Assembly: GCA_947253655.1 (NCBI GenBank)
Contig: CAMYAE010000009.1
Location: 12,765 to 76,764, forward strand
Direction of reading: 5' to 3'
DNA from: an uncultured Bacteroidales bacterium
GTDB taxonomy: Bacteria; Bacteroidota; Bacteroidia; Bacteroidales; UBA932
DNA length: 64,000 nt
In this document: in pieces, positions 54,904 to 63,569 of the stretch
Numbering within the stretch: the first letter of the stretch is position 1
How the letters are laid out: each line of letters opens with the position of its first letter
The notes under the pieces: generated by a model
Database searches by the model: none
What the model saw: the letters and a program-made list of their open reading frames with translations, nothing else
What the model was told of the DNA's origin: nothing
Translations under genes and position numbers: made by a program

Positions 54904-57669
54904 ATGAAAATGAACTTATTCACTATTATACTTTCGGCTTTTCTTGCTATCTGCTGCAAAAGCTACGATGACTCGGCGATAAATGACCGTATATCTAAAC
55001 TTGAGCAGAGAGTTGCCGCCCTTGAGGAACAATGCAATGGAATGAACGGCAATATAGCATCTCTTAAGACAGTAGTGGAAGCTATCGGTAAAAAGGAATT
55101 TGTAACAGGCGTGAATACTTTGGAAGACGGTTCAGGCTATACAATATCTTTTTCATCAGGCAAGACAGTGACAGTCAGGAATGGCTCTGACGGTAAAACG
55201 CCCCTTATCGGTGTTAAAAAAGGTTCGGACGGCACATATTATTGGACAATTGACGGTGAATGGATAGTCGCCGACGGCAAGAAAATTAAAGCCGAGTCGG
55301 TGACGCCGAAGTTCAAGATTGAAAACGATTATTGGTATGTGTCGTATGACGACGCTGCAACATGGCTTAAATTGGGCAAGGCTTTGGAGACGCCTGAGGC
55401 CAAGGGTTGCTATATATTCAAAAACATATCTGTTAACGGAGATTCAGTAAGATTTGTGTTGCAGGACGGCACAGTGTTCAATGTGCCTTTGAAAGTACTT
55501 TCTCCTGATTTTGACGAGTCACAGGTAGTGCTTTCGCTTGCAGTTGTCAGTGATGTACATATTAATGGTTCAAATACGGCACCGTATATAAAATTCGGCA
55601 AGGCGTTGGAGCAGTTGAAAGCCAAAGCCGCCGAAAAGGATGCTGACGGACTTGACGGTGTGTTAGTGGCCGGGGACCTTATAGATTACCCTTCACAAAC
55701 TCAAATTGCAGCGTTCAAGTCAGTATACGAATCAAAGTGCGACCCTCTGAAGGTGCCTTTGGTCTATACGATTGGCAATCACGATGTCCCTAATTACCGC
55801 TGGAGCAGCACTATGGTTGCGGATGCAAAATATCTGGTAAACGCTTTCGGCCCGAATTATTTTCTGAAGGATAAGGACAATACAATGAGGGAAGAATATG
55901 AGTGTAGGCATGTTATCCTTGGTGACCGCCATATTCTTACGATTACCCCTAATGGAACACAGCCTGTTGTTTATGATCCGAATGCAGTCAATTGGCTTGA
56001 TAATAAACTTAGGGAGATAACGGAAGCAGATCCATACAGCTACGTTATAGTTCTTACTCATCCTATGATACAGAACACCGTGTACGGCAGCAAATTAGGG
56101 GTTGAAGGAGGTCTTTGGGAGTCATCTCTTCCCAACTATTGGGCAACTGCCGGTCTTACATCTATCCTGAACAAATATCCGCAAACTGTGGTGTTCGGCG
56201 GTCATCTGCATTTTCCTTTGAATGATCCGAGAAGTATATGGCAAGACGGATTTACCGTGTTGGGCTGCGGTTCGGTCAGGTATATGGCAATTGAGAACGG
56301 TGGTTATGAAGGTATGTCGGGAGAAACGGTTATGACGGACAAAGACGAGTTCTCTCAAGGCAATCTGCTTCAGTTTGATGCCAACGGTAATATGCGTGTC
56401 TACAGAATGGATTTCTACAACGACGGGGTGATAGGCGGTGCTGCATTGGAACTGTCACATCCGGCAGCCGACCTGTCACACCTTAGAAAATATTCCCATT
56501 CTGCAAGATCGGCTCTCAATAATGCTCCGGCTCTTTCTGATTTAGATGTCATGGTAAATCCGACCGACGTATCAGTTACATTTTCCAGCGGAACGGACGA
56601 TGAATTCGTACACCATTACGTTCTTACATTAAAGAAAAACGGGGTTCCGAATGCAACAAAGAAGATTCTTGCAGACTTCTACAGACATGCGCTTACATCA
56701 GAAATGAAACCCTCATGGACAGTTTCATTAGGCTCTTTGGAAGAAGGAAACTATGACGTCTCTTTAGTTGCCTATGATTCCTGGGGAGCCGCAAGCAATG
56801 TCATTAATAAGAGTTTCAAAGTATCGGAGGCGAATATTTTATGGGTTCCGGATGAGGCCGGAAGCAGACCGTTGCAGGTGGGGGAAGCCACAGTCACATC
56901 AGATTGGCTAAGCTATAATTCCGGGACTTTAAGCTGGAGCGCCAATACGACCGGAAATGCCAGGACTGCGAGTATCGATTTGCCTGACGGCACATATTAT
57001 ATAACCCAGATAGGACCGCAGGATTTTAAGGGCTCTTATAGTTTCATGTCGAAAATATTCAGCAAGGACGGATTTGTGGCAGGTGCGGCATCAGGTATTC
57101 AGAGAACCTTGTCCGGAATAACTGTCGGAGAGCCTCTTAAATGTGAAACACTTACTGACGGAGCCGGAAAGAGCCATACCAATCAGTTGGGCGTCAGAGG
57201 GCTGTATCATTCGGGCATTGTGGCAGATGCTTGTGTAGATATAGATTATGACAATAGGACAGTCCGTTTCGGCCTGTTCCTCGATGCCCGTACTGCACAG
57301 AAAGACGAGGCAATATCAGGGGAATATCATTATATCGCTTTTTTGCCGGAAATGTGTAAAACCGTTAACGGTTCGGGGTTTTACAAGCCTTGGTTTTTCA
57401 CTAACCCGGATTTGGGGACACCGGATTATGAATGGCTATGGTTTGATGTAAGTGCAGATTTTAAGCAATTTGCCTATAACAGGTATAAGGTCCAGAAAAT
57501 AAGCACCTCCAATCCAAATAATTATGGTCCGTATATTATTGGAGTGACGGTTGCTTCATTCAACAGTCCGGATGTTACTGCGGCTAATTCCGGGGCCGGC
57601 AATACAGGTGCTTATACCAATACTATTTATCAGTTCAACGACCCCGGTCTGGTTTTTACAAAACAGTAG
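54904..57669 (+). CDS. Surface lipoprotein with DUF4988, calcineurin-type phosphoesterase and a shared C-terminal domain
   Basis: At 921 residues, it has lipobox LAICC (Cys17/18), a coiled coil (about 23-62), and a DUF4988-like region (about 63-165, GSDGKTPLIGVKKGSDGTYYW). A complete metallophosphoesterase domain spans about 205-500, with Asp217-x-His219, Gly257-Asp258, Gly291-Asn-His-Asp294, His386 and Gly433-His-Leu-His436, so all metal ligands are in place. A fibronectin-like linker (545-640) leads to a C-terminal domain (644-921) similar to that of the 61727-63475 product. It should hydrolyse a phosphomono- or diester at the cell surface. The substrate is unknown, but phosphorylated glycans are a reasonable guess. 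Confidence 0.85.
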   Translation: MKMNLFTIILSAFLAICCKSYDDSAINDRISKLEQRVAALEEQCNGMNGNIASLKTVVEAIGKKEFVTGVNTLEDGSGYTISFSSGKTVTVRNGSDGKTPLIGVKKGSDGTYYWTIDGEWIVADGKKIKAESVTPKFKIENDYWYVSYDDAATWLKLGKALETPEAKGCYIFKNISVNGDSVRFVLQDGTVFNVPLKVLSPDFDESQVVLSLAVVSDVHINGSNTAPYIKFGKALEQLKAKAAEKDADGLDGVLVAGDLIDYPSQTQIAAFKSVYESKCDPLKVPLVYTIGNHDVPNYRWSSTMVADAKYLVNAFGPNYFLKDKDNTMREEYECRHVILGDRHILTITPNGTQPVVYDPNAVNWLDNKLREITEADPYSYVIVLTHPMIQNTVYGSKLGVEGGLWESSLPNYWATAGLTSILNKYPQTVVFGGHLHFPLNDPRSIWQDGFTVLGCGSVRYMAIENGGYEGMSGETVMTDKDEFSQGNLLQFDANGNMRVYRMDFYNDGVIGGAALELSHPAADLSHLRKYSHSARSALNNAPALSDLDVMVNPTDVSVTFSSGTDDEFVHHYVLTLKKNGVPNATKKILADFYRHALTSEMKPSWTVSLGSLEEGNYDVSLVAYDSWGAASNVINKSFKVSEANILWVPDEAGSRPLQVGEATVTSDWLSYNSGTLSWSANTTGNARTASIDLPDGTYYITQIGPQDFKGSYSFMSKIFSKDGFVAGAASGIQRTLSGITVGEPLKCETLTDGAGKSHTNQLGVRGLYHSGIVADACVDIDYDNRTVRFGLFLDARTAQKDEAISGEYHYIAFLPEMCKTVNGSGFYKPWFFTNPDLGTPDYEWLWFDVSADFKQFAYNRYKVQKISTSNPNNYGPYIIGVTVASFNSPDVTAANSGAGNTGAYTNTIYQFNDPGLVFTKQ

Positions 57670-57723
57670 AGGATTACACAATATTTTGAACCATATATTA
57701 TTAATATTATAAATTATTCAAGT

Positions 57724-58992
57724 ATGAGAAGATTATTGACTTTAACGGCTCTGACTGCAATTATTGCATTTTCGGGCTGTAAACCGAAAGGGCCGGATTA
57801 CGGAGCTCCTACGGTTAAGATCACTCCGGAGGAGTTGAGCTACACTCAGGATGGCGGTGAGCAGTCAGTGAGTCTCAATGCCACTGTGGAGTGGATTATA
57901 GACGGGTATACTGAGGATATGAAGCAATGGGTGACTATTACCCCGATTAGCGGAGATCCAAGCAAAGAAGCACAGGCAATTTCAGTGAAGGTTTCAGCCA
58001 ACAAGAATCTGGAACGTGCGGCCACAATCCGGTTTGTAAGCATGGACAGAAGCCTCAAAGCGAAGCTTGTTATTTCTCAGCAGCCGAATATTCCTGAAAT
58101 TATGGAAATGACTGTGGATAATGTGCTTAAGAACAACAACAACTATAAGTATCAGAGATACAAACTGTCAGGAGTTGTTAAAAATCTGAAAGATAAAGAA
58201 ACCGGAATTTTCAATCTTGTAGACAAGACCGGCTCCATAACTGTGAATGGCCTTGGAAAAAATGAGGTACCGTTCGGTACGGAAGGGAGAAAGGAATTTG
58301 CATCGCTTAATGTAAATGAGCGAGATGAGGTTACTATTGTAGGGTATAGGGTTGTAATCGATGGAAAAGCTCAGATGGCATATTCTTATCTTGTGTCTTC
58401 CATCCCTTATTCTGAGCCTGATCCTGATAAGGTCGAAGTTAAGAAATTCCCGTTCTCGGCCAATTTCAAGAATGGTATGGAAGGTTTTGTGGTGAACAAC
58501 AAGGTGTTCCCTCTGGCTTTCGATGCCATATGGACAAATTCGGCCAATGAGGGAATGGTCGCCAATGCATATAAAGCTGCAAGTAAATATGCCACTGAGA
58601 GCTGGCTGTATTCTCCTAAAATTAATATGACAGGAGCAAAAAAGCCTATTCTTGTCTTCAATCATGTAGTAAATTTCTTTGAGGATCTTGATGTCTCAAA
58701 AGAACAGACAGGTTTATGGGTAAGGAAAGGAAACGAGGCTTGGAAACAAATTCCTGTCACTTTCTCTTATCCTGATGATTTGGGTAGTGTCGTCATGCCA
58801 TCGGAAGAAATAAATCTTTCTGAATATATCGGAGCAACTATTCAATTCGCTTTCAAATATATAAGCACTGAGGCTTATGATGCCGGAAAATGGCAGATTA
58901 TTGACTTCAATGTCAAGGAAAATGAAGAACAGGATCAGGGAGACAACTCAGGTGGCACCGAAGATTACAACAAACCGGGCTGGAACTGGTAA
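57724..58992 (+). CDS. BACON, OB-fold and jelly-roll surface lipoprotein
   Basis: This is a 422-residue lipoprotein with Cys19 in IIAFSGCKPKG. Residues about 28-122 form a BACON domain (LSYTQDGGEQSVSLNATVEW, ending RSLKAKLVISQQ). About 130-230 looks like an OB-fold with YKLSGVVKNLKD and ITVNGLGKN. The C-terminal region (about 240-400) resembles the jelly-roll domain of DUF5017-type proteins (GMEGFVVNN, WLYSPKINMTG, IQFAFKYISTE). All three are commonly exposed, binding-type modules in Bacteroidota. No catalytic motif is seen. It is 54 bases after the phosphoesterase gene. Confidence 0.75.
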   Translation: MRRLLTLTALTAIIAFSGCKPKGPDYGAPTVKITPEELSYTQDGGEQSVSLNATVEWIIDGYTEDMKQWVTITPISGDPSKEAQAISVKVSANKNLERAATIRFVSMDRSLKAKLVISQQPNIPEIMEMTVDNVLKNNNNYKYQRYKLSGVVKNLKDKETGIFNLVDKTGSITVNGLGKNEVPFGTEGRKEFASLNVNERDEVTIVGYRVVIDGKAQMAYSYLVSSIPYSEPDPDKVEVKKFPFSANFKNGMEGFVVNNKVFPLAFDAIWTNSANEGMVANAYKAASKYATESWLYSPKINMTGAKKPILVFNHVVNFFEDLDVSKEQTGLWVRKGNEAWKQIPVTFSYPDDLGSVVMPSEEINLSEYIGATIQFAFKYISTEAYDAGKWQIIDFNVKENEEQDQGDNSGGTEDYNKPGWNW

Positions 58993-59015
58993 TATGGATT
59001 TCAATTGAGTGAGAT

Positions 59016-61715
59016 ATGAAAAAGTATATATATTTTTTATCTGCAGCTGCAGTTGCGCTCGCAATGGCAGGCTGTGCCAAAGAAGAGTTAAGGCCTGATG
59101 CCGGGCCTCTAAGAGAATTGAGGACGCTTACCTGCTCTTTCGATGCCGGTACACAGGCTGAAGATGAGGCTACAAGGACCGACATTACCAAACAAGGTAA
59201 GACAGTATGGTCGGCAGGTGACAGGCTATGGGTATCAAACGGTACTGAAGCCGATACGCTTACAGTTGCACAGGAATATGACGGACAGAAATTCTGTGAG
59301 TTCAAAACAGAACTGACCGGAAAACTATATGTCGTCTATCCTCTTTCTGCAGCCAAAGGTGTGGACGGGGAAAAACTTATTGTGGATGTGCAGAGAATTC
59401 AAGACGGTACTTTCGGCAGCGCCAACATTGCTGTAGCAGTAGCCGAAGACAGATATGTCAAGATGAGAAATGTAACCTCGGTCTTGAAGTTTAGAATTCC
59501 CGCAGACGCCAAGCCTATCAAAGTCGTTTCGATTAATGCAGTGAACAATGTTGTTGCAGGACTTTGCAGTGTGGATATGTCTTCCGGCAATCCGGAGGTA
59601 GCCGCTTCAAATACTTCTTCCGATGTGCTTGTAAAGGTCGACGGACTTGCAGGAAATTTCTATGCATCCGTTGTTCCGGGCACTTATAATGCAGGTTTCA
59701 CCATGTCTGCAATTTCTCTGGATTTGAAAAATGCCTGCGAAGTGAAGACCACGACGGTAAATAATGAACTCAAGGCAAATGACTTTTTTGATCTTGGACG
59801 TGTAGGCTCTGAGTTGAAGCCGTTGCAGGGAGACGGCACGAAAGGCAATCCTTGGCAAATTTCTTCACTTCCGGAAATGCTTGCATTCACATATTATGTA
59901 AATGAGGGCAATTCAATGAAGGATCAGTATATAAAGGTAGTCAAAGACATAAATGGAGTTACAATTCCTGTAGGCACCTATGATGACGGTACTAAAAAGG
60001 GTATTGCATTCAAAGGCTCTTTTGACGGCGGTGATAAGACAATAACCCTTGCCATGAGACAGGCAGAAGGAAAGAATGCACTTGCTCTGTTTGCAAATGT
60101 TGCTGACAGTGCCTATGTCCACAATGTCAATGTGGCTGGTTCGGTGAAATCCAATTGGCATTATGCTGCAGGATTGATAGCCGTTTTGAATTCAGGCTCT
60201 CCTATTAAGGTGGAAAACTGTAAGTCATCGGCAACAGTAGATGCCTATGGCTTTGTGGGAGGAATAGCAGCATTTACAACAGGACCGAAAGGTTCACCGA
60301 TAATTGAATTTGATAATTGTGTTAATGAAGGTAGTGTTACAGGTACCGGTTGGTATGTTGGCGGTGTTATAGGTGCCGCAAATAATGCAAATCTTAAGAA
60401 TTGTTCGAATTCAGGTTCTATAAAAGGTTCGCAATGTGTTGGAGGCGTAGCAGGCAATGCCTATATTGGTTCAATGTCTGACTGTTCAAATGCCGGAGAC
60501 GTTACAGCTACTGATGGTGCCGGTTTATTCGGGGCAGTAAGAAAAAGCAGGTGGACCTTTGAAGCCAGGGGCGGTGCAGCCGGACTTGCCGGTTATGCTC
60601 AAAACATTTCTTTTAAGAGGTGCACGAATAGCGGAGATATCTCAGGAGTGAACAAGACGGGAGGAATAGCAGGTACATTGTACTGGGGAAAAGCTTTATC
60701 TTGTTCCAATTCAGGTAAGGTTTCTGTGAGTGAGGACGCAGCCGGTGGAATAATAGGGTGGAACCTTACACATGGTGTACTGTACGATTGTCTGAATACA
60801 GGTGAAATAACAGCAAAACGCAGTTGTGCCGGGGGAATTGCAGGACAAGCACAGTCTTATCATCCGAGGAATTCTGCATCTATTAATTATATGTTGTGTT
60901 ATAATGAGGGCAAGATTAATAGCGATGGTCAATCTGCCGGAGGTGTTGCAGGATATATATATGTTATGAACAATTTGGCAAAGGTTACCATTAACGGATG
61001 TATAAATCGCGACAAAGCTGAAGTTACAGGTCTGCAATATGTCGGAGGAATCCTCGGATCGGAAGGACGCTATTCCAACTGGAGCCGTGCGGAAATATTA
61101 AATTGCGAGAATCATGGATATATCTTTGCCAAAAAGACAGGAGCCAAAGCGGAACTATGTGCAGGAGGTATATTCGGAGGCCCAATTAATTTCACAAGCA
61201 AGCAAGGAGTTATGATATGGAATTGCTATAATACAGCTAATGTTGAGTACGCAGATTCTGCAGCCACTAAGCCTTGTGTTGGAGGCATTGCAGGTAAAAT
61301 CAATCATGGTGCTAGTGGACAGATTTACAATATTTATAATTCCGGAGCCGTACGTCCTAAGAAAGGAACACCTGTTGCGACTTCCGGTCTTGGAGCGATA
61401 ATAGGTCAAAGTGTATCCGGCGGTTCTGTTAGTTTCGTCTATTATCTTGAGGGAACTTGCGCACAGGCAATAGGCGTCGGTTCAAATCCGGCAAGTGCGG
61501 CAGTCGCTTCCGTTGTAGATGCCACAGGTAATCTTGTGACGCCTGCAACAGTAAAAGGAAATAGTTATATGACCGTAGCTGAGGCACTTAATGCCTGGAG
61601 AAAAGGGAACCTCACCTATTACGGTTGGACTGCAGGACCTGTCTTCGTATATCCTACTTATACGGATCCGATAGACTCCGGCAACTTCGATATCGGTAAT
61701 GGAGGAGAAATTTAA
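59016..61715 (+). CDS. Repeat-rich beta-helix (GLUG-type) lipoprotein with fimbrillin-like N-terminus
   Basis: At 899 residues, it has Cys20 in LAMAGCAKEEL, a strong surface-export signal (Lys-Glu-Glu). The N-terminal 250 residues resemble fimbrillin-type domains (TVWSAGDRLWVSNG, LYVVYPLS). From about 275 to 800 it is built of repeats of some 30-45 residues with the pattern C-x-N-x-G-x-(I/V)-x-G, then VGGIAG, typical of GLUG-type right-handed beta-helices. Regularly placed Cys residues recur at the NCSNSG positions. It is likely a surface adhesin or structural/binding protein. It lies 23 bases after the BACON gene and 11 before the next lipoprotein. Confidence 0.75.
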   Translation: MKKYIYFLSAAAVALAMAGCAKEELRPDAGPLRELRTLTCSFDAGTQAEDEATRTDITKQGKTVWSAGDRLWVSNGTEADTLTVAQEYDGQKFCEFKTELTGKLYVVYPLSAAKGVDGEKLIVDVQRIQDGTFGSANIAVAVAEDRYVKMRNVTSVLKFRIPADAKPIKVVSINAVNNVVAGLCSVDMSSGNPEVAASNTSSDVLVKVDGLAGNFYASVVPGTYNAGFTMSAISLDLKNACEVKTTTVNNELKANDFFDLGRVGSELKPLQGDGTKGNPWQISSLPEMLAFTYYVNEGNSMKDQYIKVVKDINGVTIPVGTYDDGTKKGIAFKGSFDGGDKTITLAMRQAEGKNALALFANVADSAYVHNVNVAGSVKSNWHYAAGLIAVLNSGSPIKVENCKSSATVDAYGFVGGIAAFTTGPKGSPIIEFDNCVNEGSVTGTGWYVGGVIGAANNANLKNCSNSGSIKGSQCVGGVAGNAYIGSMSDCSNAGDVTATDGAGLFGAVRKSRWTFEARGGAAGLAGYAQNISFKRCTNSGDISGVNKTGGIAGTLYWGKALSCSNSGKVSVSEDAAGGIIGWNLTHGVLYDCLNTGEITAKRSCAGGIAGQAQSYHPRNSASINYMLCYNEGKINSDGQSAGGVAGYIYVMNNLAKVTINGCINRDKAEVTGLQYVGGILGSEGRYSNWSRAEILNCENHGYIFAKKTGAKAELCAGGIFGGPINFTSKQGVMIWNCYNTANVEYADSAATKPCVGGIAGKINHGASGQIYNIYNSGAVRPKKGTPVATSGLGAIIGQSVSGGSVSFVYYLEGTCAQAIGVGSNPASAAVASVVDATGNLVTPATVKGNSYMTVAEALNAWRKGNLTYYGWTAGPVFVYPTYTDPIDSGNFDIGNGGEI

Positions 61716-61726
61716 TTAGGGAGGAA

Positions 61727-63475
61727 ATGAATATGTTTAAAAAGATATTTGCACTATCAGTTCTCGCTGCCGCTCTTGTAGGGTGTTCCAAAGAGAACAA
61801 TGTGGTCCCTGCCCCTGAAAAAGGAGGACAGACACTTACAATCACTGCCACGATAGGCGGGCCTGATTCCAAATTGTATTATGAGGAAAACGAGGCAAAC
61901 GGATTTACTGCAAAATTCAGGACAAGCGACAGGGTACAGTTGTATTTTCTTAAGGCTGACAATACTGTGGCTGCTTCCAGAATATTGAATATTGACCCTT
62001 ATTCCATCTCTGAAGACGGCAAGTCAGCGAAGTTCGAGATTACAGAACTCGAGATACCTACAGACGCTGCACGCATCTTTGCATATCTTGACTACAAAGG
62101 TGCCGGAGTTGCATATACGGACTCGGGCGCAGATGCTGATTTGAGTCTGCAGCCTGATCTGGATAAGGCTCAGTCCCATCAGATTCTTTCAGGAACCGCC
62201 AATATGGCTGATTTGAATACGACATCACCGGGAGCCGTTGCCGCCAAGATCAAGTTCGGTTACAAGACATCTCTTTTGAGATTTTCTCTGACCTTCCCTG
62301 AGGTTGTACCTACATCTGACGCAAATACCAAAATCACCGTCCTTTGCCCCGGACTTCACAACAAATTGGATGTGCTATGGGGAGAATTGACACAGAAGAG
62401 CACTTTGGGTGAAATTACATTCAATCCTTATTCTGTCGATAAAGATAAATTCATGGCTAAGGGCATAATATGTATTTGGGCCGCCGATGATTTGAAGGAC
62501 GCAAAAATTATTGCTTCAATCGGAGAGGAAAATTATGGAGTTGACCTGAAACTCTTGAAAACGGCTCTTGAGCCCGGAAAAGTATATGATGTTATACGTG
62601 AGTTGAAATTATTGCCAAAACCGGTATCGATATGGACAAATGATGAGGCAGGGGAGAAGCCTTTCAAATCGGGAGGCAGTCAGATAATAGATAACGGATG
62701 GCTTAGCTATAAAGACGGAGTCGTCAAGTGGACAGCCAATGATACCGGTGCCCCTCGCAATGGCGAACTTAAATTCGCAAATGGTTCAGTGTTCGGAATA
62801 ACACAGATATCGCCGGCAGATTTCAAAGGTGAATATTCTCTTACAAGTAAGATATTCGCTTCTGCAACAGCACCGATTAAACCGGGTAACCCTGGCACAA
62901 TCTCTGTTGACTTCACTTCTCCGCTTAAAGGTGAGACGCTCCCTGACATTGATGGCAAGTCCTACAATAACCAATTAGGAATCAAAGGTTTGTATGGTGA
63001 TGCAATTATGGATGCTACAATTGTCATCGATTATGAAAACAAGAGTGTCAAGGCCGGTATGTTCCTTGATGCAAGATCAACTGCCGGACAGCTTCACAAT
63101 AACTCCAAACTGGCGACACATCCTTATGCATGCTTCTTGCCGGGAATGGCGACTACTTCATCGAAGGCATTATGGGCTGCTCCATGGAACTTTGTCCAGC
63201 CAAATCTCTCAACTGATGATGCAAAGGATTACACTTGGCTATGGTTCTCTGTAAGCGAAGATTTCACAACATTGAATTATTCTCCTAATTCGGCAGAATC
63301 AATACAATATCTTGGAACAGATGCCAAGACAGCTGCTAACGCTATTTGTGGAATAACGGTTGCTGTTTCGACAACTGCCTCAATAGACCCTACCAATGTC
63401 AGGGCAAATTGGGAAATGGTTTATCAGGGCAACAAATTCGCAACAAACGACGGTATTACCTTCAAGCGTAAATAA
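61727..63475 (+). CDS. Fimbrillin-like lipoprotein sharing its C-terminal domain with the phosphoesterase
   Basis: At 582 residues, it has Cys20 in AAALVGCSKENN, a surface lipoprotein signal. Residues about 35-295 resemble a fimbrillin-type domain (TLTITATIGG, RTSDRVQLYFLKADNT, LEPGKVYDVIREL). The C-terminal domain (301-582) clearly matches residues 644-921 of the 54904-57669 product: W-x-x-DEAG, WLSY, Q-(I)-x-P-x-DFKG-x-YS, SKIF, NQLG-(I/V)-(K/R)-GLY, GLFLDAR/GMFLDAR. No catalytic motif is evident. It is the last gene before a strong terminator. ATG 61733 is an alternative start. Confidence 0.75.
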   Translation: MNMFKKIFALSVLAAALVGCSKENNVVPAPEKGGQTLTITATIGGPDSKLYYEENEANGFTAKFRTSDRVQLYFLKADNTVAASRILNIDPYSISEDGKSAKFEITELEIPTDAARIFAYLDYKGAGVAYTDSGADADLSLQPDLDKAQSHQILSGTANMADLNTTSPGAVAAKIKFGYKTSLLRFSLTFPEVVPTSDANTKITVLCPGLHNKLDVLWGELTQKSTLGEITFNPYSVDKDKFMAKGIICIWAADDLKDAKIIASIGEENYGVDLKLLKTALEPGKVYDVIRELKLLPKPVSIWTNDEAGEKPFKSGGSQIIDNGWLSYKDGVVKWTANDTGAPRNGELKFANGSVFGITQISPADFKGEYSLTSKIFASATAPIKPGNPGTISVDFTSPLKGETLPDIDGKSYNNQLGIKGLYGDAIMDATIVIDYENKSVKAGMFLDARSTAGQLHNNSKLATHPYACFLPGMATTSSKALWAAPWNFVQPNLSTDDAKDYTWLWFSVSEDFTTLNYSPNSAESIQYLGTDAKTAANAICGITVAVSTTASIDPTNVRANWEMVYQGNKFATNDGITFKRK

Positions 63476-63492
63476 AATTAGAATTATTGTTT

Positions 63493-63524
63493 ACCGGGCG
63501 GACAAATCGTCCGCCCGGTTTTTT
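63493..63524 (+). terminator. Strong intrinsic terminator after the lipoprotein operon
   Basis: ACCGGGCGGAC and GTCCGCCCGGT form an 11-base-pair stem with a five-base loop, followed by TTTTT. It separates the operon starting at 47275 from the gene at 63570. Its stem core (CGGGCGG/CCGCCCG) is the same as in the minus-strand hairpin at 37226-37251. Confidence 0.85.
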
Positions 63525-63569
63525 ATAAAAGAGAAATCGGTGCCATAGGGCATTGTAAACATTGGAATA

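Noticed and set aside
59016..61715. Repeats in the beta-helix gene considered as a DNA-level tandem array
   Set aside because: The units vary in length and are conserved at protein level only, as expected for a repeat protein.
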